Positions 17,912 to 27,844 are shown, numbered from the stretch's first letter. The stretch is DNA of 64,000 bases from CBDFKQ01 sp965248855 (GCA_965248855.1 CBDFKQ010000004.1:124001-188000), one strand, 5' to 3'. The notes: generated from the sequence alone by a model not told the origin. Made by a program: numbers and translations.

Positions 17912-18961
17912 ATGAATAGAATCCGTTTTAAGACCCTTTACCTCTTGCTTTCTATGCTTTCTATGCTAGCCACGCAAAGTTGTGGTTTATTTGGAAAAAA
18001 GAACAAGAAGTCCGGAGATGATCGTGGAGAACTTGTTGGTGCTCCCAGCAGGCCGGGATGGAAACAAACAATCCCTTATGGAATGGTATACGTTCCAGCC
18101 GGAGTTTTTCATATGGGGCAAGCCGATGAAGATGTATCTCACACAATGATCAATCAAAACAGGCAGATAAGTATTAGTGGGTTTTTTATGGATGATACCG
18201 AAATCACTAATAACGAATATCGTCAATTTATTAATCTATATCTTAAGGATTCTGTCGCAACTTTAGGTGAAGATTATATAATGAAAGAATTATACCCTGA
18301 TTCAACTGTTTGGGAAAGAAATTTTACCCATCACATGGGAGATCCAATGGTTGAATATTATTATCAGCATCCTGCATTTGATGATTATCCTGTTGTTGGA
18401 ATTGACTGGTGGGCCGCATCTATTTTTTGTAAATGGAGAAGTACATATTTAAATAACTATCGCAGGTCTCAAGGTACTGCTGATTCACCATCTTTCAGAT
18501 TACCATCTGAAGCAGAATGGGAATATGCAGCTCGTGGTGGAAGAGATATGGCAAAATATCCTTGGGGTAGCCCTTACTTGGCCAATACATTGGGTTGCCT
18601 CTTAGCTAATTTTAAACCCGGTAGAGGTAATTATTATAATGATGGTTTTATGTATACTGCACCGGTAGCTTCTTATTTTCCAAATGATTTTGGCTTATAC
18701 GATATGTCCGGAAATGTAGCAGAATGGTGTAATGATGCCTTTGCAGAAGCCTCTATGCCCCAAATATGGGATTTAAATCCAACTTTTGATGATAATGAAG
18801 AACCTCGTAAAGTTGTACGAGGCGGTTCATGGAAAGATGTTGCTTTCTTTCTTGAAACAGGTACGCGTGCTTTTGAATTCAGGGATAGTACTAAATCTTA
18901 TATAGGTTTCAGATGTGTTATGTCTGACCTTGGCCGTTCATCGGGAAAAGAATTCAGATAA
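17912..18961 (+). CDS. gldK: GldK, T9SS ring lipoprotein (FGE-sulfatase fold)
   Basis: The 349-residue lipoprotein has a signal ending ATQSCGLFG, with lipidated Cys24. A formylglycine-generating-enzyme-type domain follows across about residues 50-340 (YVPAGVFHMGQADED, FRLPSEAEWEYAARGG, YDMSGNVAEWCND, VVRGGSWKD). GldK/PorK forms, with GldN/PorN, the periplasmic ring attached under the outer membrane in the type IX secretion machine; the enzymatic function of the fold is thought to be lost. It is shorter than the flavobacterial GldK I recall (about 465 residues). It is first in a tight gldK-gldL-gldM-gldN run. Confidence 0.95.
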   Translation: MNRIRFKTLYLLLSMLSMLATQSCGLFGKKNKKSGDDRGELVGAPSRPGWKQTIPYGMVYVPAGVFHMGQADEDVSHTMINQNRQISISGFFMDDTEITNNEYRQFINLYLKDSVATLGEDYIMKELYPDSTVWERNFTHHMGDPMVEYYYQHPAFDDYPVVGIDWWAASIFCKWRSTYLNNYRRSQGTADSPSFRLPSEAEWEYAARGGRDMAKYPWGSPYLANTLGCLLANFKPGRGNYYNDGFMYTAPVASYFPNDFGLYDMSGNVAEWCNDAFAEASMPQIWDLNPTFDDNEEPRKVVRGGSWKDVAFFLETGTRAFEFRDSTKSYIGFRCVMSDLGRSSGKEFR

Positions 18962-19044
18962 TAAAAAATTATTGCTTACAACTTCATTAATAATAGATCT
19001 TAAAATTAATTTTAAAATTCTTAACATTTAAACTTCTTACTAAA

Positions 19045-19827
19045 ATGGCTAAACCAAGATTTGGATTCGATTTATTAACTTTTATGTATGGTGCCGGTGC
19101 CGCAGTTGTTATTTTAGGTGCCATGTTTAAAATATTACACTTACCTGGTGGTGATCTTGTAATTGGTATTGGTTTAGTTACTGAGGCTTTTATATTTTTT
19201 GTTACTGCTTTTATATTACCTGATGAAGATATACATTGGGAACGAGTTTATCCTGAATTGGCGGATCCTAGTGTAACAAGAACTTTTGATAATTTAATTG
19301 GTGGTGCTAAATCTCCAACTTTACCTAAAGGAACTGCAGAAGCATTTGAAGGTTTAACGAAAGATATGGTTGACAGGTTAGGTAAAAGTATGGGTAGTCT
19401 TTCTGATAATGTTAGCAGAATGACTAGTTTTACCGATGCTTCTGTAGCTACTAGTGAATATGCCAGTAATATTAAGTCTGCTGCAGGTAAAATACAAGAA
19501 TTAAATAAATCATATGAAGTAACTGTAAATGCTATGCAAGATATGGCAAATGCCTCTACGGATGCAAAAGCTTATCACGCACAGGTACAAACTATTACTA
19601 AAAATTTAGGTGCACTAAACGCAGTTTATGAAATGGAACTGCAAGATACTAGCAAGCATTTAAAAGCTATGAATGCTTTTTATGGCAGTTTAAGTTCTGC
19701 AATGGAAAACATGGCCGAAGCAAGTAAAGATACTCAACAATTTAAAAATGAATTATCTGGTTTAACTGCTAACTTAACTTCTTTAAATAAAGTTTATGGT
19801 AATATGTTAACTGCCATGAAAGGTTAA
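19045..19827 (+). CDS. gldL: GldL, T9SS/gliding motor inner-membrane protein
   Basis: The 260-residue protein has two N-terminal membrane helices: TFMYGAGAAVVILGAMFKIL, then VIGIGLVTEAFIFFVTAFIL. GldL and GldM form the proton-driven rotary motor that powers type IX secretion and gliding. The charged residues Lys29 and Glu47 inside or beside the helices correspond in position to those implicated in proton use in Flavobacterium GldL. The cytoplasmic part (about residues 65-260) is helical and contains three LN-x-x-Y repeats (LNKSY, LNAVY, LNKVY) spaced along a predicted coiled coil. It is 83 bp after gldK and 52 bp before gldM. Confidence 0.95.
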   Translation: MAKPRFGFDLLTFMYGAGAAVVILGAMFKILHLPGGDLVIGIGLVTEAFIFFVTAFILPDEDIHWERVYPELADPSVTRTFDNLIGGAKSPTLPKGTAEAFEGLTKDMVDRLGKSMGSLSDNVSRMTSFTDASVATSEYASNIKSAAGKIQELNKSYEVTVNAMQDMANASTDAKAYHAQVQTITKNLGALNAVYEMELQDTSKHLKAMNAFYGSLSSAMENMAEASKDTQQFKNELSGLTANLTSLNKVYGNMLTAMKG

Positions 19828-19879
19828 TTCTTCTTTCAGTTTTTAATTTAACCTATAACGATTTAAATATAAAAGATAT

Positions 19880-21496
19880 ATGGCTGGTGGAAAAATGACC
19901 CCTAGGCAAAAGATGATCAACTTGATGTATCTGGTTCTTACTGCAATGCTTGCATTGAACGTAAGTTCTGCCATTCTCGAGAAATTTGAGAAAATTAATA
20001 GAAGCTTAGAATATTCAAAAAATCAAGCGATTAGTAATGATGCTGCGATTATTGAAAGAATGGGCAAGACAATGAAAGAAAGTACCAGCTTGCCACCAAA
20101 TGCTCAGCAATTAATGCAAAAAGCTCATGATGTTAAGTCTAAAACCGATGATGTACTTGCAAAACTTGAATCATATAAGCAAGAAATTATACAAAAAGCA
20201 GGTAATGGCTATGAAGAAGACAAGATTCATATAAAAAACAAAGAAGCTCAAACTGTAGTTGAACAAATGATGATTGGTAGCGGTTCCAATAAAAATGGAA
20301 AGGGTTATGAATTAAAGAAAGTATTAGATGATTTTACAGATTATATTAATACTGTAACTAAAGATGTTAGCGTTGAAAATTTAGCCTTAGATGGTAAAAA
20401 TGATCCTGATACAAAAAATAATCCTAATCAAAACAAGAAAGACTTTGTTGCCTTAAGTTTTGAACAAACTCCTGTCGTTGCTGCATTGGCATTTATTAGT
20501 CAAAAAGAAAATGATGTTGTGCGTTATCAAACAGAAGTTCTTAATTCATTAGCTGATAAATTAAATCTGGTTGAAATTAAACCTGATAAGGTTGAAGTTG
20601 CTGTTGAACAAGAATCTAGATACGTAGCTGCAGGTACTAAATATAAGGCTGAAATGTTTTTAGCTGCAGGTTTTTCTAAGGCGCCTGCTACAATGACCTT
20701 TAATGGCTCTAATGCTTCTGTAACAAACGGAAGAGGAAAAGTAGAATTTCCTGCTCAAGGTGGTGCTTATGATAAAGATGGTCTTGCAAAGAAAAGTTGG
20801 GAAGCAATTATCAGATTCAAAACTTCATCAGGTAGGGATACTCTTTTCAAAAAAACTATTGAATATTTTGTGGTAAAACCTACTATTGAAGTTCGTTCCG
20901 GTTCTGTTCAGGCATTATATTTAAATTGTGGCAATGAGTTAAATGTTCAGGTTCCTGCTCTTGGAACTACTTATCAGCCTTCATTTTCGGCTCCGGGTTC
21001 TCAGGTTATCCCCGGTGCTCAACGAGGAATTATTACCGTTGTTCCATCGAGTTTAAATGAAGTAAATCTTAGCGTATCAAGCGGTGGTAGTTTTATAGGC
21101 GCTGTTAAGTTTCCTGTGCGCCCAATTCCTCGACCATCTGTAGAAATAGTTAGTGGTGGCACGCCTATTAATCAAAAAATTGGTGTTGATGCGCCTGGTC
21201 CAAGTCAATTACAAGCAAGAGCATTAGCTGACGAAGGATTTAAAACTGCCCTACCTAATGATGCGAAATATAGGGTAACTGATTGGGAGGTCACCTTAGT
21301 TAGAGGAAGAAGACCGGCTGTAGGTCCGTTGCGTTTTAATGGTGACCAAGCCAATATTGGAGCTGTAAGGCAACAAGCCAGGCCAGGCGATCGTGTGGTT
21401 ATCGAGATAAAATCTGTTAAAAGAATGAACTATAAAGGTCAATTAGAAGAGGCTAGAATCTCCGGAGGTGGTGTTTATAGTATTTCAATTAACTAA
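19880..21496 (+). CDS. gldM: GldM, T9SS motor shaft protein
   Basis: The 538-residue protein starts AGGKMTPRQKMINLMYLVLT with a single membrane helix at about residues 12-32, the family's canonical beginning. A long periplasmic region follows: a helical D1 domain to about residue 220, then beta-rich domains (TKYKAEMFLAAGF, YFVVKPTIEVRSGSVQALY, the RPIPRPSVEIVSGG segment). GldM dimers span the periplasm, connecting the inner-membrane GldL motor to the GldK/GldN ring. The length is close to the roughly 515 residues of known homologues. It is part of the gld operon, 39 bp before gldN. Confidence 0.96.
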   Translation: MAGGKMTPRQKMINLMYLVLTAMLALNVSSAILEKFEKINRSLEYSKNQAISNDAAIIERMGKTMKESTSLPPNAQQLMQKAHDVKSKTDDVLAKLESYKQEIIQKAGNGYEEDKIHIKNKEAQTVVEQMMIGSGSNKNGKGYELKKVLDDFTDYINTVTKDVSVENLALDGKNDPDTKNNPNQNKKDFVALSFEQTPVVAALAFISQKENDVVRYQTEVLNSLADKLNLVEIKPDKVEVAVEQESRYVAAGTKYKAEMFLAAGFSKAPATMTFNGSNASVTNGRGKVEFPAQGGAYDKDGLAKKSWEAIIRFKTSSGRDTLFKKTIEYFVVKPTIEVRSGSVQALYLNCGNELNVQVPALGTTYQPSFSAPGSQVIPGAQRGIITVVPSSLNEVNLSVSSGGSFIGAVKFPVRPIPRPSVEIVSGGTPINQKIGVDAPGPSQLQARALADEGFKTALPNDAKYRVTDWEVTLVRGRRPAVGPLRFNGDQANIGAVRQQARPGDRVVIEIKSVKRMNYKGQLEEARISGGGVYSISIN

Positions 21497-21535
21497 TAAT
21501 TACCCTTATTAATATTGTGCTAAACAATTTGAGGA

Positions 21536-22501
21536 ATGAATAAATTTAAAAATCTTTTATTAATACCAACATTTAGTTTCTTAACGTGTTCGATGATTTT
21601 TGCTCAGGCAGAGAGGAATCCAAATCAAGTTAAAACAAAGGAAACAACTCCTGAAATTAAAACTGAAACTAAAGCGAATGTGGATAATTCGTCATCGGTG
21701 CCTGACACAAGAGGATATAATCCAAATTCAGTAAGGCCTATACATGAATCAAATATTATGTATAAAAGAACAGTATGGAGAAATGTTGATTTGAATGAAA
21801 AGCAAAACAGACCTTTTATGTCTGCCAATAACGAAATATCTAAAATTATTATCGATGGCGTTAAATCAAATAAGGTTACTGCTTATACTTCCGATTCACT
21901 TCATACTAAAATGTCAATCGCTGATTTTAGAACAGCAATTACAGATCCTACTTCTTCTCAAAGAGATTTTGAGGCAGAAATTGCCGATGTTAAACAACAA
22001 ATGAAGGATGGTTGGATTAAAAAACCGGAAGGAGATAAAAGAATTAAAGATATTGAAAATGCAAAAAATGGGGGTGGAGGTGATGAACTTTTAGCCGCTC
22101 AACTTTCGCAGATGGAAATAAAAGAAGATATGATTTTTGATAAACAACGTTCAAGATTATATTATGATATTCAAACCATCACTATATATTTGCCGGGTAC
22201 AAAAAATAAGCTAACAGGCACAGATAAGAGAATTGCTTCTTTTAGATATAAAGATCTAGTTAAATATTTTAAAAATACCCCAACAGCAATTTGGTATAAT
22301 GAACAAAACAATAGAGGTCATTTAAATCTTTCCGATGCGTTTGATTTAAGGATGTTTGCTTCTATGATAATAAAAATTTCAAATCCACGTGATGAATCTT
22401 TAGAGACAATTTATGGAGATAAGAATGTTCGTCCTATGGTGGCATCTCAACAACTTGAGTATAAGCTGATGGAATATGAACATAATCTTTGGGAATTTTA
22501 A
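21536..22501 (+). CDS. gldN: GldN, T9SS ring protein
   Basis: The 321-residue secreted protein has a signal peptide ending SMIFAQ, a Pro/Thr/Glu-rich linker to about residue 65, then the GldN/PorN domain. The domain carries YKRTVWRNVDLNEKQNRPFM, an IADFRTAITD segment and the C-terminal NPRDESLETIYGD. GldN binds GldK to form the periplasmic ring of the type IX machine. It is the last gene of the operon. A strong bidirectional terminator follows 20 bp after the stop, against murG. Confidence 0.95.
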   Translation: MNKFKNLLLIPTFSFLTCSMIFAQAERNPNQVKTKETTPEIKTETKANVDNSSSVPDTRGYNPNSVRPIHESNIMYKRTVWRNVDLNEKQNRPFMSANNEISKIIIDGVKSNKVTAYTSDSLHTKMSIADFRTAITDPTSSQRDFEAEIADVKQQMKDGWIKKPEGDKRIKDIENAKNGGGGDELLAAQLSQMEIKEDMIFDKQRSRLYYDIQTITIYLPGTKNKLTGTDKRIASFRYKDLVKYFKNTPTAIWYNEQNNRGHLNLSDAFDLRMFASMIIKISNPRDESLETIYGDKNVRPMVASQQLEYKLMEYEHNLWEF

Positions 22502-22521
22502 AAAATATCGATTGTAACAAT

Positions 22522-22552
22522 AAAAAATCCTTGATTTATCAAGGATTTTTTA
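22522..22552. terminator. bidirectional terminator between gldN and murG
   Basis: AAAAATCCTTGAT (22523-22535) pairs perfectly with ATCAAGGATTTTT (22538-22550). The arms themselves give a T-run on both strands, so it can end both the gld operon and the convergent murG transcript. Confidence 0.85.
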
Positions 22553-23650
22553 TTTTATCAATAAAAAAATTTCTTCTGCTATTCGCTCAGCAGCATCAGG
22601 CCTCGCCAATTTCTCTATATTATCTGCCAGTTGTTTTTGCAGGCCTTCATCTTTAATTAGAAATAAAATTTTATTTATTAAATCTGATTTTGAATCTGCA
22701 TCAGTTACTAATAATGCTGCATTTTGATTAATCAGCGCTTTTGCGTTTTTAGTCTGATGGTCTTCAGCAACGTTTGGCGAAGGGATAAAAATAGCCGGCC
22801 TTGATACTATACAAATTTCGGAAACTGATAGTGCACCGGCTCTTGAAATGATAATATCTGCAACAGCGTATGCTAAATCCATTTCTGCAATAAATGGAAA
22901 TATTTTTACATTTTCTTCATCTTTTAGGAGATGCCGTTCCTTAATAACTGAATAATATTTTTTTCCGGTTTGCCAAATTATTTGCAATCCTTCACTGATA
23001 AGTTTACTCAAGCCCTCTTCAATACTTTCATTAATTGTTTTTGATCCAAGACTACCACCTAAAACTAAAACTGTTTTTTTTCGTGGATCTAATTTAAAAA
23101 AATCAATTCCTATTTCTTTCTTCTTATAGGAAAAAACAATATCCTTTCTAACAGGGTTGCCTGTGAAAATTATTTTTTCTTTTGGAAAAAAAAAATCCAT
23201 ATTATTATATGCTACGCAAAACTTCATTGCTTTTTTTGCCAACCATTTATTTGTGAGGCCGGCGTATGAATTTTGCTCCTGAATTAAAATGGGAACTTTT
23301 AAAATAGATGCCGAATATAACAATGGCCCACTTGCATAACCACCTACTCCAATACATACACTTGGCTTAAATTTTTTAATTATAGACCGAGCTAAAATGA
23401 TACTTTTAATTAATTTTACCGGAAATAAAAAATTAGTTAAAGTTAGTTTTCGTTGAATTCCCTGTATAGGTAAGCCTATAATTTCATAACCTGCTTGTGG
23501 AACCTTTTCCATCTCCATTCTGCCTAATGCACCTATAAATAAAATTTCAGCATCAGGCATTTTCTCTTTTATTGCATTGGCTATTGCGATAGCAGGATAA
23601 ATGTGTCCTCCCGTTCCTCCACCACTTATAATAAATTTATTTTTATTCAA
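22550..23650 (-). CDS. murG: MurG, lipid II synthase (UDP-GlcNAc transferase)
   Basis: The 366-residue protein matches MurG, which adds GlcNAc to lipid I on the inner face of the membrane to make lipid II. The glycine-rich start ISGGGTGGHIYPAIAIANAI, PSVCIGVGGYASGP, ILIQEQNSYAG, VLGGSLGSKTINE and the sugar-binding SRAGALSVSEIC are all intact, and the length is normal. It stands alone here rather than in a dcw cluster with the other mur and fts genes. It converges on gldN across the shared terminator. Confidence 0.96.
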   Translation of the reverse strand: MNKNKFIISGGGTGGHIYPAIAIANAIKEKMPDAEILFIGALGRMEMEKVPQAGYEIIGLPIQGIQRKLTLTNFLFPVKLIKSIILARSIIKKFKPSVCIGVGGYASGPLLYSASILKVPILIQEQNSYAGLTNKWLAKKAMKFCVAYNNMDFFFPKEKIIFTGNPVRKDIVFSYKKKEIGIDFFKLDPRKKTVLVLGGSLGSKTINESIEEGLSKLISEGLQIIWQTGKKYYSVIKERHLLKDEENVKIFPFIAEMDLAYAVADIIISRAGALSVSEICIVSRPAIFIPSPNVAEDHQTKNAKALINQNAALLVTDADSKSDLINKILFLIKDEGLQKQLADNIEKLARPDAAERIAEEIFLLIK

Positions 23651-24052
23651 TTTATCTTTAATTAATGTGATTTAGTAAATAAAAGAGATGGATGGGCAAC
23701 AAACTTTTATCATAACTCTTTCGGGTTAATAGCATAAAACATGTAATGATCAAAAATAATAATTTTAGCGATAGTCTTTATTAAATAAATAATTTTTTAT
23801 TATTATACAAATCAATAGTAGTAATGAAATTTAGCAACTCAGCTTATCATTGATTTTATACCCTATTTTTTTATCTAAAAATATTTGTTAATCAATTTCA
23901 AAGATATTTAAACCCAAAAAAATGCACTATTGTCTAGTTTACTGTAGTTATTATTTTTTCCTTTGACAAAAATCCCTCCTATGCTGCAATTATTTTAATT
24001 GTTGGAATGCAAAGTTTATTAAACTAATCTGAAAATATATTTCTGAAAAAAT
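23651..24052. other. intergenic gap between divergent murG and GNAT gene
   Basis: A gap of 402 bp, strongly AT-rich, with no convincing ORF or RNA. The only structure seen is a small palindrome CAATTA-TTT-TAATTG at 23987-24001, about 50 bp before the GNAT start, which could be an operator. Promoters for both flanking genes must lie here, but no clear TAnnTTTG box with a matching -33 element was found. Confidence 0.5.
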
Positions 24053-25093
24053 ATGCAGAATAAAATAATAATTTATCAAAATAATGACATAGTTATTACT
24101 TTATCAAGTTCTCTAAGTGATGACGAAGTAATATTGTTACAAAATACAATTTATGGTGCTGAAGGGATTAAATATATTCAGACAGGCCAGTATATAAAAG
24201 CACTAAATATTTGCAAGCCTCACTTTTTTAGTCTTTACCTTTTAGGAAATCTTATTGGTACTTATTGCCTTTCAGAGAGAGAAACTCAAATTGACAATCA
24301 AATTATAACAGCATTTTACGGGAGGTATCTTTCAATAAATATACTTCATCAGGGTAAAGGATATGGTTCACTTATAAAAAAAGTAGCTGTCGAACATATA
24401 AGCTGTCAAATTAAAAAACAACATTTGTTTTACTCTTATATTGAAGAAAACAATATACGGTCTGCTAACATTTCGAAAAAAGAATATTTTTGTTCAATGG
24501 GGGATATTCATGCTTTAATTTTCAGTAGGATATTTCCAAAAGTGAAAAGAAATATTACTCAGGAAGCCAATATAAAAAGTATTAAAAAGCTTCTTTTAGA
24601 ATTTTATAAAGGTTATGATTTATTACATTTATCTCATATCGGGTATCAAAAAAATTATTTTGTAATCAAAGATAATAATAATGAAATACTTGCCGGCGTT
24701 CAGGCCAATACTGTAAATTGGAAAATCATTAATATCCCCGGCACAAAAGGAAAAATAATAATGCATTTACTTCCATATTTACCATTATTAAACCGCCTAT
24801 TTAATCCAAAAAAACATTGTTTTCTTTCATTGGAAGGTCTCTATTATAAAGATGGGCATCAAAAAGAACTGATTATTTTAATTGAAGGACTTTTAAACCG
24901 ATTTAAAATGACGTCTGCATTAATTATGTTGGACAAAATTTCACCATTAAACCAATTATTCACCAATAATTTAGGGATTTTAAATCGAATCAGTAAAAAG
25001 GTATGTTCTTTAATAATGGTTAAAAGCTATGGAGCAGTATTAAATACTGAACGCGAAGTACCTGCATATGTTTCTTCATTCGATCTTACATAA
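24053..25093 (+). CDS. GNAT-like acetyltransferase protein with long C-terminal extension
   Basis: The 346-residue soluble protein has in its N-terminal half the GNAT acetyl-CoA-binding motif (LHQGKGYGSLIKKVA, about residues 97-112), preceded by the usual beta strand (YGRYLSINIL). The C-terminal 180 residues do not match anything I recognise. They contain Gly-rich turns and a strand-like FLSLEGLYYKDGHQ, and could be a second degenerate GNAT-like fold. Substrate unknown. It converges on a lone methyltransferase gene with a 71-bp gap. Confidence 0.65.
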   Translation: MQNKIIIYQNNDIVITLSSSLSDDEVILLQNTIYGAEGIKYIQTGQYIKALNICKPHFFSLYLLGNLIGTYCLSERETQIDNQIITAFYGRYLSINILHQGKGYGSLIKKVAVEHISCQIKKQHLFYSYIEENNIRSANISKKEYFCSMGDIHALIFSRIFPKVKRNITQEANIKSIKKLLLEFYKGYDLLHLSHIGYQKNYFVIKDNNNEILAGVQANTVNWKIINIPGTKGKIIMHLLPYLPLLNRLFNPKKHCFLSLEGLYYKDGHQKELIILIEGLLNRFKMTSALIMLDKISPLNQLFTNNLGILNRISKKVCSLIMVKSYGAVLNTEREVPAYVSSFDLT

Positions 25094-25164
25094 ATGATAA
25101 TTCATAATTATGGCAGTCAATAATTTAACTTAAAGTTGATGTTTAAATATATTTTATAATTTTC

Positions 25165-25881
25165 TCAAAAGTTAAAAATAATTATTTGCCATCTAAATGC
25201 CCAATGCCATGATATTTTGTAGTTATGTATTTCTGCTTTTTGAAGCAGATCTTCCAGTTCTTTTCGACGGAAGGCTCTCAATACTGATAATTTTGAATCA
25301 TTTTTGACCATATATGATTTTGAAAACAATTCGGTTAACCATTTTATTGTATAATATGCAAACCAATGGCGATGAATATCATTAATAACAATACCTATTT
25401 TTGAATTTTTTTTCCATATCATAAATAACTTTATCAACTGTTCGTTCGTAAAGTGATGGCAGAAAAGCGTGTTGGTGACAATGTCATATGTTTGATTCTG
25501 AAATTTTTCTGAAAAAACATCTAGGTTTTCATAAAAAATTTCGGAAAATTGCGTTGTGTTTTTGGAAGCATAATTTATAATAAAGTTATTTGCGTCAATG
25601 CCCGTAAAAATGAAATTATATTTCTTTTTTCGAGCCCATTTAGCCATAATTTTTAGAATGTCTCCACCACCACAGCCAATATCAACGCATCGAATTTCAG
25701 ATTTATTTGGATTGCTATTGTAATAATGGTTTAATAATTTATCAATACCTGAAACAGTTACATTGTTACCCCCAAGCCATCTATTAATAAATTCTAATTC
25801 GGCTAAGGTAAGTTTAATAACTTGTTTATCAGCATTGAAGTCGTCCATCAATTCAGGTTCATAACTTCTTTTAGAAAACAT
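25165..25881 (-). CDS. class I SAM-dependent methyltransferase
   Basis: The 238-residue Rossmann-fold enzyme has the SAM motif VDIGCGGGD (residues 66-74), the acidic end of strand 2 in FTGIDAN, and TLFCHHF, typical of UbiE/Methyltransf_11-type proteins. The segment INDIHRHWFAYYTIKWLTELF resembles methyltransferases found near type III polyketide synthases in Bacteroidota, but no such synthase is in this window. It could act on a lipid or quinone-like small molecule. It is divergent from the HAMP kinase with a 91-bp gap. Confidence 0.8.
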   Translation of the reverse strand: MFSKRSYEPELMDDFNADKQVIKLTLAELEFINRWLGGNNVTVSGIDKLLNHYYNSNPNKSEIRCVDIGCGGGDILKIMAKWARKKKYNFIFTGIDANNFIINYASKNTTQFSEIFYENLDVFSEKFQNQTYDIVTNTLFCHHFTNEQLIKLFMIWKKNSKIGIVINDIHRHWFAYYTIKWLTELFSKSYMVKNDSKLSVLRAFRRKELEDLLQKAEIHNYKISWHWAFRWQIIIFNF

Positions 25882-25972
25882 ACAGTAACTTGTTTTAAAT
25901 TTACAGTTAATTTATACTATTAAACATCATAAATATCAGTTTCATTTTTTTGATGTTATAAAACCAATAAGT

Positions 25973-27844
25973 ATGTTATATTTTTTTAATACATTAAAGG
26001 TTAAGTTATTTTTTTCCTTTTTTGTATTTATACTTTTAACGGCACTCGTAGCCCTTACCAGTATCTTTTTTTATCAGAAACGCGACAAATTGGGTTCTGT
26101 ATATGAACAATTAGGTAAGTTAATGGTGAATGTAACTCATATTCACCATTTAGAAACAAATTTTTTGAGGTATGATGTTTCCGATACTTTATTTTACCGT
26201 CTTGGCGATTGCCAAACATTAATCAACCACTCTAAAACTCTCTCAGAAACTCAGTCAAATCTTCAGGTTCTTAAGTTATTGAGTGAAAAAAATAATTTGG
26301 ATATTAGCAGCAGTATTGATTCACTCAATCGATATATCATTAACTATAAAAATATATTTAAAAAGGTTGTAAAATTATATAAAGCCAGGGGCTTTATTAA
26401 CTATGGTATTGAAGGCGAACTTCATAAATATTCCGATGCCCTTACTAACAGTGCTATAAGTGATTTAAAGCTTCTCTATTTAAAACAATATGAGAATGAT
26501 TATTTTATAAGCAAAAATACTGTTTCAGTCAAAAAACTTAAATTTTTAATAACAAAAAATTTAGCCGATTTAAATAAATCACCTCAGTCGGAATCGGTAA
26601 TACTTACCAAGGATAATTTATTTGGGTATTACAGCAGTTTTCAAAAACTTGTTTCGATCGATGAGCAAATAGGGTATAATTATGAAATGGGATTGAGGAA
26701 GGAACTTAACAATGCTTTTTTGAGGATTGAAACCAAAGTTTTTGCTATTGATTCCAACACTCAGAAAAAAGCCGATTCATTAATCAATTCCTTTAAAAGC
26801 TTATTTATAGGGATTTTGATATTGGCTATTTTAATTGGAATAGTATTAAATTATGTTTTAGCGATACAAATTACCAAACCCATTACTAATCTTTCACAAC
26901 ACATTAATACGATAGTTGAAAGCGGCTTTACGGGAGATATAAAAGCTTTGCCCGTTATAGGTAAAGATGAAGTGAGTAGGTTGACCCGAAATTTTAATTT
27001 AATGACCGGTCAAATTCAAAATACATTATTAGATATTAATAGAAAATCGAAGGTACAGCAAAAGCAAAATATGCAATTGCAATCCATCAATTTAAAATTA
27101 ATATCATCGGAAAATAAGCTTAAAAGTTTAAATTCAGTAAAGGATAAATTCTTTTCAATTATCTCTCATGACTTAAAAGGCCCCTTACACACTTTAACGG
27201 GTTTCTTGCAAATTTTAATAAAATATACAAGCACTTTTACAGAAGCTGAGCTTAAGGAATTTGCAGAAAGTATGGATTTATCGGTTAAAAGACTTCTAAC
27301 AATGTTAGAGAATCTTTTGCAATGGTCGCGATCACAAACCGGAAGCATAGAGCATAAACCTCAAAATATTAATTTAAAAATTTTATTGGAAGAAAATGTG
27401 AGTTTATTTTTAGAAACAGCAAAAAATAAAAATATTTCATTAATTCTTGAAATCGATAATCAGGTTGATGTACGGGCAGATAAAAATATGTTAGATTTTA
27501 TTTTAAGAAATTTAATTTCAAATGCACTAAAATTTACACGTCCGGGAGGTGAAGTGAAGGTTTCAACAGTATCAGATAATGAGGAATTTACTCAGGTAAT
27601 TGTTCATGACAACGGTATTGGTATCGTGCCTGAAGACATGAAAAAAATATTTCAACCTGATATACATTTTTCAACGCCGGGTACAGGCAAGGAAAAAGGA
27701 ACAGGATTTGGTTTATTATTGTGTAAGGATTTTGTAGAAAAAAATGGCGGGGTAATTTCTATAGAAAGCATGCCCGGAATCGGTACAAGTTTAAAATTTA
27801 CTGTGCCTACTGTACAGGAGCTTGTGAAGAATGAAATGATGTAA
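25973..27844 (+). CDS. transmembrane sensor histidine kinase with HAMP domain
   Basis: The 623-residue protein has membrane helix 1 at about residues 11-33, a helical extracytoplasmic sensor of about 240 residues, helix 2 at about 276-298, then HAMP (about 298-355). A coiled coil leads to the HisKA domain, with phospho-acceptor His399 in IISHDLKGPLHTL, and an intact HATPase_c (NLISNALKFTRPGG, VHDNGIGIVPEDM, GTGFGLLLCKDFV). The family senses an external signal and phosphorylates a response regulator. No regulator gene is adjacent, so it is an orphan kinase here. The sensor region is not a known domain to me. Confidence 0.9.
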   Translation: MLYFFNTLKVKLFFSFFVFILLTALVALTSIFFYQKRDKLGSVYEQLGKLMVNVTHIHHLETNFLRYDVSDTLFYRLGDCQTLINHSKTLSETQSNLQVLKLLSEKNNLDISSSIDSLNRYIINYKNIFKKVVKLYKARGFINYGIEGELHKYSDALTNSAISDLKLLYLKQYENDYFISKNTVSVKKLKFLITKNLADLNKSPQSESVILTKDNLFGYYSSFQKLVSIDEQIGYNYEMGLRKELNNAFLRIETKVFAIDSNTQKKADSLINSFKSLFIGILILAILIGIVLNYVLAIQITKPITNLSQHINTIVESGFTGDIKALPVIGKDEVSRLTRNFNLMTGQIQNTLLDINRKSKVQQKQNMQLQSINLKLISSENKLKSLNSVKDKFFSIISHDLKGPLHTLTGFLQILIKYTSTFTEAELKEFAESMDLSVKRLLTMLENLLQWSRSQTGSIEHKPQNINLKILLEENVSLFLETAKNKNISLILEIDNQVDVRADKNMLDFILRNLISNALKFTRPGGEVKVSTVSDNEEFTQVIVHDNGIGIVPEDMKKIFQPDIHFSTPGTGKEKGTGFGLLLCKDFVEKNGGVISIESMPGIGTSLKFTVPTVQELVKNEMM

